From Gongronella butleri (taxonomy: Eukaryota; Mucoromycota; Mucoromycetes; Mucorales; Cunninghamellaceae), in NCBI GenBank assembly GCA_025201375.1, contig JAIWZP010000015.1:372001-436000 (forward strand): a stretch of 64,000 bases of DNA, in the 5' to 3' direction. Below the pieces are notes generated by a model. The model saw only the letters and a list, made by a program, of their open reading frames with translations, was not told where the DNA came from and did no database searches. This document shows, one piece after another, positions 1 to 11,689 of this stretch. Positions within the stretch are counted from its first letter, which is position 1; the number at the start of each line of letters is the position of its first letter. Made by a program: the position numbers and the translations under genes.

Positions 1-101
1 GACTCGCTGTTTTACCCTTTGCTCTTGTGGAAGTTTTGCAGGGCGTCTATGAACCTGACATACTCGTCAGTCCGTTCTATGACGTTGGTCAACTTGCGCA
101 T
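1..101 (-). CDS. First exon of an ARID-domain protein (partial, runs off the left edge)
   Basis: An ATG at 101-99 opens a 28-codon exon ending in a donor (GTAAAA) at 15. The peptide begins MRKLTNVIERTDEYVRF and continues IDALQNFHKSKG. The pattern F-x-x-x-L-x-x-F-H-x-x-x-G is the first helix of ARID/BRIGHT DNA-binding domains, as in fungal RSC9/SWI1-type chromatin-remodelling subunits. Only this exon is in the window, so the identity rests on about 15 residues. An ARID at the extreme N-terminus would fit RSC9-like proteins, but that is inference. Confidence 0.5.
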
Positions 102-986
102 AGCCTAACAGCAGCACAGAACACGAGAAGAGACAAGGTAGTGGTGAGGGAGGGTAAGAATCAAGGTGACAAACGAGAGAAGAAAGGTAGAAAAAGCACG
201 CGTAGCACAGCGGGGAGGCAATTTTATAGCCAGTGGCTTGGGCCGCAGCGGACTTTATGCAGCATTTGCCCCTGAATCACTCGCATTTTGCCTAGAAATG
301 TGTCTTTTGCCAATGCATCTTTTAAAAAAAACGAGTGGATACACACTCGTACGAATAAAAAAAAAAAAGTATCTATTCTGCTTTTTTGTGCGCAATTCAA
401 CGCGCAATAGGTCAGCAGCCGCTTCAGGCCATGAAAAGACGCTGACAAGCTTGCTTTTAAACCCATGTTCCCGTCGCTAGGTCGCGTCGATCCAGAGCAA
501 AAGCCGAAAATGAACAATTTTCTGTAAACCACGGCAAAATTTCAATAGTCAATGGAACGGAGCGCCACAAAATGTAAAAAGATGCAGAAACGCAGTGCTC
601 TCATCAGATTATATTACGGCCATGTTGCGGACTTTTCAGCGGGCGGAGGAGGAGGAGAGAAATGGGTAAGTAACATTTGCCCAAATGCAATAATTTGTGT
701 TTACTAGCGTCACCGTAATCCAATCGATGTCAAACCTAGATCTCTTGGGCAATTTGGACATTGAATGTATCTTTTCAGCTTTAAGATTCCAAGTTTTTCA
801 TCTTCAAAAAATACCATTGTCCTTTTTTATTCCTCTTTTTTTTTCGGTGAAACGAAAGAAAAGCTTGACAGATGGCTATTTTTTATTTATGCTGCGAGAT
901 GATGGATGGCTTGGAAAAGAAAAAAAAAAGGGATCGAGGCACAATGGGATGGGCGATAGTGGCGGTAAAAAAAGTGAATAAGGCGA
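102..986. other. Intergenic, with one weak two-exon candidate at 622-981 (+)
   Basis: This stretch lies between the 3' end of the MYSM1-like gene and the ARID gene start, so it should hold the ARID promoter. A weak plus-strand candidate begins with ATG at 622 (MLRTFQRAEEEERNG), has a consensus donor GTAAGT at 666 and an acceptor at 706-707, and stays open to 981. The peptide is unrecognised and becomes low-complexity, so it is not called as a gene. Confidence 0.3.
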
Positions 987-3865
987 TCACCAGGCCTGAA
1001 GAATCTGCTGCACCTTTTCTAAGAACGTGTCCAAGACGGGTGAAGTCTCGCGGGCCTGAAGGTTGTCTTTGTCATTGGCATCGCAAGCAGGTTGATCGCC
1101 AATTTGCATGTCGTCCACGGAATCCTGCAGAGGCGCGGCTCCATTGTTGTTTTGCTCTGCTTGCGTCTCTTGCTCTTCTTGCTTCTCTTGCTTCTCTTGC
1201 ACCTTATCGTCATGGCTGTTATTCACGTCCATCTGCATCGTTTCGCCGTCCTTGTCGGTGTCTGCGACCATGGCGGCCTCGGATGTGACATTGGTCTCGG
1301 CAGTGGCACCATTTTCACCCTGTTTGACATCCTGGCCATTGGCGACGGGCACGTCGGTGTCAACTTGCATCTCATCAGCCTCTTGATGAGCTTCGGCGGG
1401 CTTGGAGGCATCCAATTCCTCCTCATGGGCGGCGGTGTCCGCGTCAACCTCCATTTTCTCCTGCTGGTCGATTTCTTGAACAATTTCGTCGTCATCTTGC
1501 TTGATTTCCATGCGCTCAAACTGCTCCTTGAGCTTCTTTTGCACCCAGGGCATGCGCGAGCCCAGACTCTTAATCAGCTTGGCAAGCTTGGTCTCCTCGC
1601 CCGATTGGCGCCAGCGTTCGGCGAAATTGACGCGATCCGGCGATTCCTTGTACATGGCAGGCAACTCCAACTAGCAAAAGTAGAAACGAAGATTAGAATA
1701 AAAAAAAAAAGTTGCACCGCATCATTCTTTTTTTCATTTTTTTCATATATTTTTTTTACCAATCGCTCTTGGAGGTAGGTGGGGAGACATTCGTCCTCCT
1801 GCAAGTTGTAGACGAGGCCCATGGGTATCCTTCGCTTCATGTCGCAATGGAACCAATTGACGACGGAGGCCGAGGCGGGCAAACGCGGATCGTACGGGCC
1901 GACAATGGCACCCACAAACGGCTCGATGGTCTTGCTGTCCTGGTCATGCGCTTCGTCGCGGCACAGCTGCTGGTAATTGCACTGGTTCTCAATGTCGACA
2001 TGGCTCGGGTCCGGATTGAAGACCGGATGCGAGTGGTACCAGCCAACCACCTGCATGTCGCGCTCCTCAATCAGATGACGCGTCTCGAGCGCGCTCGTCG
2101 GATCCATCTCCACGTTGATGTCATCATGGTCCGATTTCAACGACCGGCAAGGGAACGCCTCCTTGACCTCAATGCCTGGCAAAAAGAGAAAGAAAAAAAA
2201 AGAAAAATTAGAAAAAAAAGGGTGCTATGCGACGCGTCGCTTTTTTGTGGAATTACGTCGCGTAGCACGGTCCCATTTGCCGCCAAGGAAGCCAATGATC
2301 TCGGTGTTCATCAGATGCGCGTGGAAATCCATGGTCAGCAGCACATTGGAGTGCACCGTGAGAGAAAAGGGCTGCGCGCCGCGCTCGTCGGAGCCGGGCG
2401 TGCCAGAAAAGTGCTCACACTTGACCAAGGTGAACTCATCCCTAAAGAAATGAAAGAAAAAGTTGAGATCCTGTTATTTACACACCAATTGGGGGCTTAC
2501 TCGGCATCACGCGTGTCCTTGGTGTCCTCGCGCTTTTGGCGGAGACGCGCACTGGCATAGGTCGTGCGGCCAACAGACTCGTACAACGGATCGCGCACGT
2601 CCGGCGAGTGGCTGCGCGATTTCGTCTCCTTTTTCTCCTTCTTTTCCTTCTTGGGCCTAGTAAAAAAAAAAAAATTAAATATGCATTGGACGCGTCTGTT
2701 GAGCGTGAAATCGAAAAAAATAGCCTTACGTCTCCTTTTTGGGCTTGGACTCTGCTTTTGGCTTGGCGGCAGCCTTGGCCGAGGCGAGATGGCTCGGAAT
2801 GCCATGAGCATTCAAGGCCATTGCCTCAGCATTGGAGCCGTCGCCTTCGGCGGAGGGGCGGCGCGCGTGTCCAGCGGCTGCCGCTTGCAAATACGGCTTT
2901 GCTGCGGCCGAGTTAGGATCCAAAGGTTTGCCCGACAGCGTGTAGCCTTCGCCACTCTCGGCCACCTAGCAAAAAAGAAGAAAGTAAGAAACAATGAAAT
3001 AAATTGCGTTTTCAGAGATTGTACCTTGGGAGGCAGCGGCAGGTTGTCTCGGTAAAGCCGGATAAAATACTTTTGGGCGTGACTGCGGATCGAGTGAGGG
3101 TCACGCGTGCCCATGTGTCGAGAAAGCTATAAAAAAAATTCAGATATTACGTGTGTCAATTGACACGCGACGCGTCTCGAACCTCCTGGTTTTTTTTTTG
3201 TCCTTTACATCCTGCCAACCACGACCATAGAGATTGAGCGCCTCGAGAAAGAGCTTTTCCTCTTCTTCAGTGTAAACGCCAGTGTTCATACCGGGCGGGA
3301 TGGCCTTGCGGGGCTTCTTGCTTGGCTGGCCCTTGACAGTGAGCTGTGGTTTGGCTGGTTCAGTCGATGCAGATGCAGGCGCAGGCGTGTCCGTGCCATT
3401 GGCCTTGGTCGCGTCGTCTTTGGCTGCTTTATCGTCGCTCTTTGCCTCGGGTTCCACCGATGACGCCTCTGCAGCCTTGGTTGTCGTCGCCGTGGAAGCC
3501 GATTCCTTGGGCTCCGCCTTGCGCTTGCGACCCCGCACTGCAAAAAGAAAAAAAACAAAAGAAAAAAAACAAGAGCCATTGAGCAAAGAAAAGCGCGTCG
3601 AATCACGTGTCTTACTCTCTTTCTTGCCATTGGCCTTCTTTTGCTTTGCAGCCTTTCGCTTTGGCGCGTATTCGTCGTCACTTGGCTCGGAGTAGCTATC
3701 GTCCTTGTCATAGTGACGCGTGCGGTACGAGTCCTGGTGCCGCGTGTCGTTGCTATATTCGTTGTAATAGTCGTGGTCGCCACCACCTTGATCCATTGCA
3801 TCTTCCGCAAGCAGCTGCGCGATCAGCGCCGAGCTCATCTCTTCTTCTTGGGCTTTCGACAGCAT
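987..3865 (-). CDS. MYSM1-type Myb/SANT plus JAMM (MPN+) deubiquitinase
   Basis: Predicted metalloprotease removing ubiquitin from chromatin (histone H2A in animal MYSM1). Eight exons: 3865-3616, 3537-3209, 3126-3025, 2965-2730, 2656-2501, 2441-2257, 2175-1760, 1670-987; phases agree throughout, giving 785 aa. The acidic/basic N-terminus is followed by a Myb-like repeat (about 170-220) with the SHAQKYF signature. The MPN domain spans about 380-555. It has the proximal Glu405 (MNTEIIGFLGG) and the complete JAMM motif H467-S-H469-x7-S477-x2-D480, so it should be a zinc-dependent active enzyme. The tail (about 600-785) is Glu/Gln/Asp-rich. No SWIRM domain is visible between Myb and MPN, where animal MYSM1 has one; that region is low-complexity. 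An acceptor-like site just upstream suggests a 5'UTR intron. Activity on H2A is inferred from the family. Confidence 0.9.
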
Positions 3866-4471
3866 GGAGAATCGAGCGAGACTATCTAAACAACAAAAAC
3901 AAAAAAAAATAGAGGTGAGACGACGCGTCAAAACACGAGTCAAAACGCTCAATGCGCGAAAGGGGCGCGTTGCAAGCCAAATTGGCCCAATGAGCAGCAT
4001 AAACAATGCGCCTCGCGACGCGAAAATCTGCGAGAAAGAGGGAAAAGAGGCGCGGTGAGCCGAGAAAGGGGATGCTTACCGTGTTTTGTGTGAGAAAAAA
4101 AAAAAAGCAGGGGCCAATGGGTGTGTGTGGGCAGTGAGAAGCGTTGCAGGTGACAATCCAACAGCGATAAAAAGTTGTAGAAGGATTTAATGCGCAGAGA
4201 AACGCCAAAGGTCGATGCAGCAGGTCGTTTTTCTCGAGAAACAAAAGAAGAAAGGCGCTCAACTTGCAAACAATGAGCGTGTTTTTGACATCCAGTCACT
4301 CCCCGCCTAGCTGACGCGCTCTGAAAAAAAAAAAAAAAAAAAGGCTGGGTTTTCATGCGAGACGGAGCTTCCATCCTTCCCATTGGCTTCCAATTTTACA
4401 CGCTTTTTTGTCAAAATCACGCCCCTCATGCAGAACACGCGTGCAAAAATTGAATCTTTTATTATTTGTCC

Positions 4472-5578
4472 TCATGTTTCCATGGCATCTTCGCCTTGCT
4501 TCAGGTAGTCTACAAACTGAAAAGAGACGAAAAGTGAGAAAAAAAGAAAAAAAAAAAAGGTTCATGCTTACCTCGTCAATTAGAATGGGCCATGCGCCCT
4601 CGGCATCGTGGGTATCGACATCAAAATTCGGCTGCAAGGCAAAGTCCAGGAACTAGATTCAAAAAAAAAAAAAAAAAAAAAAAAAAAGGTTGGAAAAAAA
4701 TAAAAGGACAGACAAAAAAAAAGGGGGGGAGGGCAAAATCGTACCAAAGTCCATGTGTCTTTTGAAATGGCCTTTTTGTGCTTTGCCTCTAGGAAGGTGG
4801 TCCATTGGTCGAGATGGCTGAACCGGGAAGCAAGCAAGAGCTTCCAAAGTTCAATGGCGGCATCGAGGGCAAGGTTTTTTTGTCCGTTTTGGCGGCCAAA
4901 GAGAAAGGCATAATTGTAAATCTTGCGGAAATAGGCTTGGTCGCTCATGAGCTTGGCGTGCAATTGCGCGAGAGCCGCTTTGAGCTGCTCGATGGTCTCG
5001 CAGCGCATGCTCAAGCACCCATTGACGAAGGGTTTCCGGTGAAACTCGCCCATTTGCTCAGAACCCAAGTGATATGAAGCCAAAAGAAACTCCAGATGCG
5101 TCGGATCCATGCCAAGCGCCTGACACAACTCAATGGTGCCGTCCACCGTGATCACATCCGGCTGCTCGGGATCTACAAGAGAAAGATGAGCGATCATGAC
5201 GCACTCCACCCCCTAAAAAATGCCAATCATACCTTGAAACTTATCAAAAAGGGCTGTCACCTTGGCAACGTTGCCCTTTGGCAGCGGTTTTTCATAATAC
5301 ATGTTGAGCGCCTGCTGCACATCCCAATTCACTTGCTTCAGCAGCATTTGCGCGTCTTTTTGGCTATCGAAAGCGCAATAGTGTGAGGCAAAACCGCAAG
5401 TTGCCGTGGCAACATAACTTTATTTTCTTTTTTTTTTATTTACCTCAAGCTGGCAACGTCCATCAAGGCTCTTGTCTTTTCATCGCGCGAGCCGTTCATG
5501 GAGGATAACTAGAAAAAAGTGTATCGAGTTGTTAAAAAGGACAGGTGGCCTGGAAGGCAGGTTTACCTTGTTGAACAT
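4472..5578 (-). CDS. DCN1: DCN1-like scaffold-type E3 for cullin neddylation
   Basis: DCN1 proteins bind cullins and the Nedd8-charged UBC12 and promote Nedd8 transfer, activating SCF-type ligases. Six exons: 5578-5567, 5508-5444, 5363-5233, 5172-4745, 4652-4572, 4516-4472, giving 253 aa. A UBA-like helical segment (about 25-60, containing LLKQVNWDVQQALNMYY) precedes the potentiating-neddylation domain. That domain ends with the hallmark D-x-x-D-A-E-G-A-W-P-I-L-I-D-E-F. The first coding exon is only 12 nt (MFNK). It was preferred over the downstream in-frame ATG at 5499 because the splice keeps frame. Start codons of this gene and AIM24 are about 157 bp apart and divergent. Confidence 0.93.
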
Positions 5579-5734
5579 GGACAAAGGGGAAAGAAAGGGG
5601 AAGAAAAAGGGCTGAATACGAGGGCAAAAAGTCACTTGCCTTTTTGGCAGTGCGCGGGCTTTGAATTGGAATTCAAGAAGGGGGGTCTTTCTGCAAACAC
5701 AACAAGCGTTTTTCTTCTTTCTTTCTCAAACACC
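5579..5734. promoter_or_regulatory. Shared divergent promoter region, DCN1 / AIM24
   Basis: Only 156 bp separate the divergent start codons. The AIM24 side is pyrimidine-rich (CT tract ending about 10 bp before its ATG). No clear TATA box is visible. Both core promoters and both 5'UTRs must lie here or in adjacent 5' introns. Confidence 0.6.
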
Positions 5735-7699
5735 ATGCAGCGCTCGGCTTTCACTTTGGCCAGCCGTCTTCAGACCCGCGCCTACGTTGGCCTCGCTTAC
5801 AAGGAGCATGCTCCCTTGTCTGTCGACCGCTCTCTCAAGTCGTTTGAGCACACTGCCGCCTCGCAGCAAGGAAGCACTATTTCAAACGTCGGCCAAGGTA
5901 CTACAACTCGGCAAAAGACGCGCCACGCTTGCTCACTCTCGCACTCTTTGTATAGATACGTCCATTGAGGATAACTCGGAACCCGTCTTTGAGGTCGTCA
6001 ACTCGGGTGTCGGTAAGAATTTTCTTTTTTTTTTTTTTTTTTTTGTTACAAAGTAGCTGTTGAAATAACACCCGCTCACTCCCCTTTTTCGCCAATCTGC
6101 TTTCTCTCCCTTGGTTTACCATCCTCAGGCTCGGCCCTGCTCGTCAAGGTACGTGCCACGATGATCGACTGAAAAGAAAGGATCGAAAAAGTCTTGAACC
6201 CAAAGATTTGATCGCAAAGCAATTGATCAATGGACTTCAATCGAATGGGCAAAAAAAAAAAACGCACGGCTCACTTTCTTCTTTTGTCTAGCTGCCAGCT
6301 GACACGGAAATCATGGCAACCACGGGGTCTGCCTTGGGTGCCTCGAGCCGCGTGACGTCCAGATTGGCCGTCGAGGGCCACATTGTCAATGCAACGGCGC
6401 GCAAACTGGTGGGCGACCCTTTCTTCTATCAAAAGGTACGATTTCTGGCTATTGATGAAGACGAGACGAGACGATGGAAAACGAAAAAAACCCATTTGGG
6501 GGTCAATTGCAAGCAATTGATGCTAATGCGCTTTTTTTCCATTTAGTTTTATACCAAGCAGCAGCCGGGCGACCTCTTGTTGGCACCGCATCGCATGGGT
6601 GACATCACCACCATCCAGCTCAAGGGCAGCACCAAGTACGTGCTGCGCCGCGATGCATTTTTGGCCAAAACGCAAAAAGTTTCGCTTGAGCTCGGCACCG
6701 ACGGCATGAAGACGAAGCACACGGTAAGTAGGGTGCGCAGCATGATGTCACAAGCGAGGCGCGACGCGTCAAGGGCCAAACGCATCGGTCCCTGACCATG
6801 CCATTCTCTTTTTTTTTCCTTGCTCTTTTTCAGGGCATTGTCAACAAGCTAGTGCACACCGTCACGGGCCCTGGCACATTGGCCATCTCGCATTACGGCG
6901 GGCTCTATCGCCTCGCGCTCGCCGCCGGTGAGGAGTACTTGGTCAATCCTAGGTAAAAAAAAAAAAAAAAAAAAAAAAAGATATTTTGCCCGCACGGATC
7001 TCACGTGTGTGCGCGTGTTCTCGTGTAGAAACCTGATCCTCTGGGACAAGCGAACGACGCCCACGCGCCTCCATCCCGCAGACCCCATTGTGCCCTCGCC
7101 GCGCTCGCCATGGCGCCGCTTTGCCGTTGTCCGCAACATTGCAGAAAGCCCGTCTTTCCAACCAAAGCTGCAATTCATCAACAGCTGGTCAAAGACCGTG
7201 CGCAACATTCTGCTTGGTGCTCCTGTAAGAATCAGCCCCCACGCAAAAGATCGTCATTGGCTCACGCTTTGTTCTTTTCTTTTAAACAAAGGATTTTGTG
7301 AAATTGAAGGGCCCTGGCGACTTTTATGTTGCCTCAAGAGTGGAACCGCGTTGGGCACGCTCGCGACTGTAAGCACGGACACGTTGATCATGTTTGTCAG
7401 GGTAAAAAAATAATAACTTGTTCCTTAGGATGAATGCGCTCGCCGCCGTCAATGACTCGTCGTCGCAGCTGTTTGAACAATCGCTCGTGTTCCCTGATCC
7501 CGCGCCGGGCCAGCACGTGCCTGCGGCGCCCCAGGGTGCCATTGCGCAGGTGCTGTCGTCCATCAGCAAGTCGGTCGCGCCGCACCCCGGCTACGCGGAA
7601 AAGTCTGTCAATGGTCAGCCTTCTTTTTACGTCCAGGTCGCGCGCGGCAAAGCTGTCTTTACCTCCAACAAGCCCGATGATCACGCCGCATCGCCATGA
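5735..7699 (+). CDS. AIM24: AIM24-family mitochondrial protein
   Basis: AIM24 is a mitochondrial inner-membrane protein that in yeast supports MICOS and cristae organisation. Nine exons: 5735-5897, 5956-6012, 6129-6148, 6292-6435, 6547-6723, 6834-6952, 7029-7224, 7292-7368, 7429-7699, giving 407 aa with consistent phase. The N-terminus (MQRSAFTLASRLQTRAYVGL) is basic, Ser/Thr-rich and lacks acidic residues, as expected of a presequence. The core follows the AIM24 pattern, including FVKLKGPGDFYVASR near the end. Exon 3 is just 20 nt. The intron after exon 6 begins with GT fused to a run of more than 20 A. AATAAA lies about 125 bp after the stop. Confidence 0.9.
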
Positions 7700-8380
7700 A
7701 TAAACCCACCCACCGCCAAACTCGTTTCTCTCCTCTCCTTGCCAGTGTATGTTGTCCATGGGGTCACCCTTTTTTATTTTACCCTGCCCCATCCCATTTT
7801 GCCTAGAATCGCATCAAGGAAATAAAGAGTCCTTTCTGCGTATGATAATCCAGCTTTTTAGAGACAATGTCAAGCTCCTCGTCGGCTGCGTCGGGGCATA
7901 CAGTACGTACTTTTTTTTTATTCTGTCAAAAATCATGAACAACATAACCGAGAGACATAGCTTCCTTTTACCCACCTCCTTCTAAACGATGGCTTCAGCT
8001 GATGCCTTCTTACGCCGCCTCGCCTGTTTTATGTATGTACACTGTACTGTACGGTACAGTAGAATGATTTGTACGTTGTCAAAAGAAGAAATTGTGCAAA
8101 TTCAATCTGAAGGTCAAAAATAAGGGTTGGATCATTGCAAAAGCAATGCCATACTGCCATTTTTTCATGATCATTTCCGCGCGTTTGCGTTCAAAAGTCC
8201 TTAAAAACAGAGGTCAGTCAGCTGAGTTGTCGACATTCGACAATTTTGAAATTTGGCAATTTTTCAATGATTTTCACAAGACACACAGTGCCGTCTGCTC
8301 CCTCCGGGTATTCAATTCTCCGTGTGTTTATTGAATGAGCTAAAAAGGACCATCTTTTCTTCGTTCACAGCACTGGATCA
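7700..8380. other. Intergenic, 3' flank of AIM24 and start of a repeat island
   Basis: After the AIM24 polyadenylation region the sequence becomes A/T-rich and carries TACTGTA-type palindromes (cluster at about 8040-8065). No open frame here resembles a protein. Confidence 0.5.
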
Positions 8381-8389
8381 TCTTCCGTC

Positions 8390-9975
8390 GACCATGAAAA
8401 TCGACCATGATCCTTCGCATGTTCCATCCTCCGTCCATCTGGCTACTGTACTACTACGTATTACGTATCCTGGAACGTTTGGAGCGGTTGGAGGAGTCGC
8501 AACTCCGCGACTCCGGCTTCGTCTCCGCGGACCCTACCTAACGTTATTATTGTCATCCGTGCCCCAGGAGCCGAATACCGTATCACTCAACCGCATAATT
8601 GCGTGACATCCAGTATCGCCTGGTTGTTGGGCTTACTACATACTGTGCGCGTCCTCCATTGTTGGACTGGTTTTTGTACCAGTCCATTCACGCCAATTGG
8701 ACCCCGGACGAACTTTTTTTACGCGATTATGCCAATCGCAGTCCGTGGCGCGCGACACCCTCTCCCTGTTGGCCGATGTCGCGTCCCATGTGTCTGACGT
8801 CCGGATGGATCCAAAGCTTGCTCGCCGACGCCAAGCTCCACCGAGGCCAAGACAACTTGCTCATCTCCTCCGAGGAGATCATCGAGTTGACCACAGCCAA
8901 GCGCCGTCTCCAAGACGACGCGCTGCAGCCACCCAAGCCTCCTCCTTCAACCGACAAGAAGAAGGGAAAGGGCGAGCGCCGGCCAGCTCCTGCCAATGCC
9001 AGCACGGCATCTGGCCATCAGCAGGCAGTCATCGTCGCAAGCGTCGGATTCGACGCCCGCCTCATCCTCCGAGCTCCGACGCGTCTGTGGAGTTTCCCAA
9101 AGCCCAGCAGAGCAGTGGCGGCCGCAAGCAGCAGCAAAACCACCAACGCCGCAATTGAGCGGGGTTGGGGGCGATTGTCGCGTTTTGCCGACGCGTGGCA
9201 TATCATCGATGCTCTTGCGCCGCGATTCATGGCTCTCATCCGCCGTGGAGGAAAGTTTCTTCCGGCTGCAATTCCTGTCGCCACCGCCGACTTGTCCCAC
9301 ATGATGGAGGATGACGATCGACGACAACAAAACCCGTCGCCTGCCCAAAGACGACGCGGACAAGATCGACGAAGCCGTGGAAGACCTGCTCGCCAAGCAG
9401 GCCATCCAGGTCATCTCGCCCCTCCTCTCCGAGCACCCATTGGGTTTCCACTCGTCCAAGTTCGTAATCGACAAGCGGAATAATGGCGGCCGTCGCCCAG
9501 TCTTGAACAACCTCAAGGCATTGAATCAATTCCTGCCTCGCAGGCGGTTCAAGATGGAGGAGACATTGTCTTCCATCCGCCATATGGTCAACAACAAGGG
9601 CGACATTATGACCAGCAGCATCGACCTCAAGGACGCATTTTTCCATATGCCGATTCACCAGTCCTCTCGGTGCTTTCTGCGCTTTCGTTGGAGGGACCAC
9701 ATGTATCAATTCCGCGCGCTGCCATTCGGTTTGAGCCTCGCGCCTTGGGTGTTCACCAAGGCGCTCAAACCGATGCTGAAATTGGCGCGCAGGAAGGGCA
9801 TTCGACTAACCGCCTACCTGGACGATTTGCTTATCATCGCCTCGTCGAAAGACCTTGCATTGAAGCAGACACGTATGGTAATCGACACGATGGAGGCGTT
9901 GGGGTGGTTGATCAATTACAGTACGACAAATCGTCGCTGAGTTACTGTAAGCCCGTCCCTAAAGCTACCGGTAGG
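8390..9975 (+). mobile_element. Degenerate DIRS-type retrotransposon fragment (RT region)
   Basis: Homology is spread over several frames. Frame 8599-9483 holds a basic Pro/Ser-rich region followed by GWGRLSRFADAWHIID, the pre-RT motif typical of DIRS elements. A shift near 9300-9315 leads into 9311-9940, the reverse transcriptase. There, the fingers motif GGRRPVLNNLKALNQFLP, the first catalytic motif SIDLKDAFFHMPIH, ALPFGLSLAPWVFTKALKP and the YLDDLLII box are clear. Another shift near 9925 continues as DKSSL before similarity stops. RNase H, methyltransferase and tyrosine recombinase regions are absent, and no inverted terminal repeats were found. It is a truncated, frameshifted relic. Confidence 0.85.
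9311..9940 (+). pseudogene. DIRS reverse transcriptase fragment
   Basis: This is the largest intact frame in the element (about 210 codons). It covers RT motifs through the YLDD catalytic box, then loses frame in the segment reading LGWLINY, where intact elements continue with a Lys-Ser motif. Upstream frames needed for a functional polyprotein are broken. Confidence 0.8.
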
Positions 9976-10985
9976 GCGTTACATAACAAATCCAATATTA
10001 TTATTTAAAAACTACTACTGTACAAGCCTTGGCTGATTCGTGTTTTCAAACCTTTGCGAGCCCGACCCAGCCAAGTCGGGCATCTGCGCGGTACTTTTTA
10101 ATGTAGGTATTATGATACCGTACTTGTTTTCTGTCGACTGGCTGATTTTCAGACGCGCAGTCAAATCGCGTTCGGTTGGCGTTGTTACAGTAGATCACTT
10201 GCCAGAACAATTTCTTGAATGATGGCGACCTTTGCCTGCAAGGAAATTGGGCGTCTGCCGAATTTTCTGTCATCAGCTACATACTGTAACTTCACCGCTG
10301 ACGCGTTTCCTTGCTGCTTGGGTGCATCTTCCACTGCATCATCCGAAGGCAAGTCAGCCTCTTCTGCACGCGCAGCAGTTTAATAACACGGGCACTTCTC
10401 CCATAAATGCAGTGCTTAGAAGAAATGTTTCCAAGAGGAGGATTGTACTGTATTGCTTTCTGTTGCATCATTCAGCAAGCTGCACTCACATGCACCCTGT
10501 ATTACTGTATTGGGGGTTGTGCCGATGGATCCAAAGTACTAACTGTTGTAATACATACAGTATCGACATTTCACAATTTGGCACTCTCTTGGTCAAATTC
10601 TTCTTCGATAGCGATGAAATTACAGTAGCATAGTTCGAACCAGACGGACTCGGACGTCAGTTCCAGAATGTTTTTTTGCGCGATGTGTGACCTTTGTACG
10701 CTTGTGAAAACTGTTCAAACATTTCAAAATTTTTCAAAACGTGATATTATTATCGGCAACTGATTGAACAACGCACGGCGCTTTTAACGTGTCGAAAGCA
10801 GCTGTTGAATCTCTATCGAATGAAAACTATTTCATCGATGGATGGCTAAAACTCGCAGAGTAAATTCACTTTTTCATCGAAATCTTTGATCGCGATTTGC
10901 TTGACAACGGTCTACTAATACAGTAAATCTATGTTTTTATTCCAGTTTTACTAACAACAAGAGCCACAGTCAGTCGCGCACGCCA
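9976..10985. other. Repeat-derived intergenic DNA rich in TACTGTA/TACAGTA
   Basis: No credible gene. At least eight TACTGTA or TACAGTA heptamers occur here (for example near 10018, 10188, 10284, 10445, 10505, 10560, 10621 and 10919). The motif is scarce inside genes of the window. The 133-codon frame at 10232-10633 has no protein-like composition. Confidence 0.5.
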
Positions 10986-10989
10986 ATCT

Positions 10990-11351
10990 TCCTCTCATTC
11001 CTCAGCAGCAGCAATTGGCTCCGTCACAAAGCGTGCAAGGTCTCGTTGTGTCCCCACTTCTAGTTTCTCAACAGCAGCAGTCATTCAATGATGACCACGA
11101 ATATTATGACGACACTGATTCCCAGCTCGAGGAGATGCTAGCGCGAGTGGAAGAGCAAGAGAGACGACTGTTGAACGACATGAATGAACTCCAATCCGCA
11201 AAATGAAGATGTTGATATTAGCCTCTTGGAAAATTGGAATCAAAATTCCCAAGATGATGACGTTGACATACGCCTACAAGAGCCATGGAACGAGAATTCG
11301 CAAGATGACGAAGTCGACCTACGACTGTTAGAGTCATGGAACGTGGATTGA
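10990..11351 (+). pseudogene. Small ORF remnant with a 17-residue triple tandem repeat
   Basis: A frame rich in Gln (about 10990-11206) ends in an acidic coiled-coil segment (DSQLEEMLARVEEQERRLL) and a stop. In a second frame, an ATG at about 11187 starts a peptide running to the TGA at about 11351. It contains three near-identical 17-residue units, for example DDDVDIRLQEPWNENSQ. The two frames overlap and would join by a one-base shift or an unseen intron. A TACTAAC box lies near 10950, which could belong to an upstream intron. No family was recognised. It may be a decayed 3' end of a repeat-encoded protein. Confidence 0.35.
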
Positions 11352-11689
11352 TGCTTTTTTCTCTCTTTTCTTTTCTTTTCCTTTTTTTTGCCCCTGTCAT
11401 ACCTATCTCACTCTTTTCAAAGGTTTTTTACAATAAATAATGTTGTTTTATTCATACTGTATTTCAATTCTATTGAAGCTTCCTGTTTCTAAAAATGAGG
11501 TGGTGATAGAAGTGAAAAGAGTGAAAAGAAGTGCAAAACAGGCATGAACGCGGCTCATTTATACTACACGCTGCCGAAACGCGTGCCTGCCTCAACAACA
11601 CGCCGCGTTCAATCCAAATTGGGATGCTTTCATCTCGCGCGTTGCAATTGGTCAAAATCGATGCTTCCTAACATGACCCTGCACGGAGT

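Noticed and set aside
1092..1778. 228-codon plus frame rich in Leu
   Set aside because: Antisense shadow of the acidic C-terminus of the MYSM1-like gene; the minus frame carries the consistent splice model.
5419..5443. 26-bp intron in DCN1 using the first AG
   Set aside because: Too short; the AG at 5364-5365 gives a normal-sized intron, correct phase and a proper UBA-like sequence.
8046..8070. TACTGTACGGTACAGTA palindrome as terminal repeat of the DIRS relic
   Set aside because: The same palindrome type occurs across all repeat islands and is not paired at the other end of the fragment.
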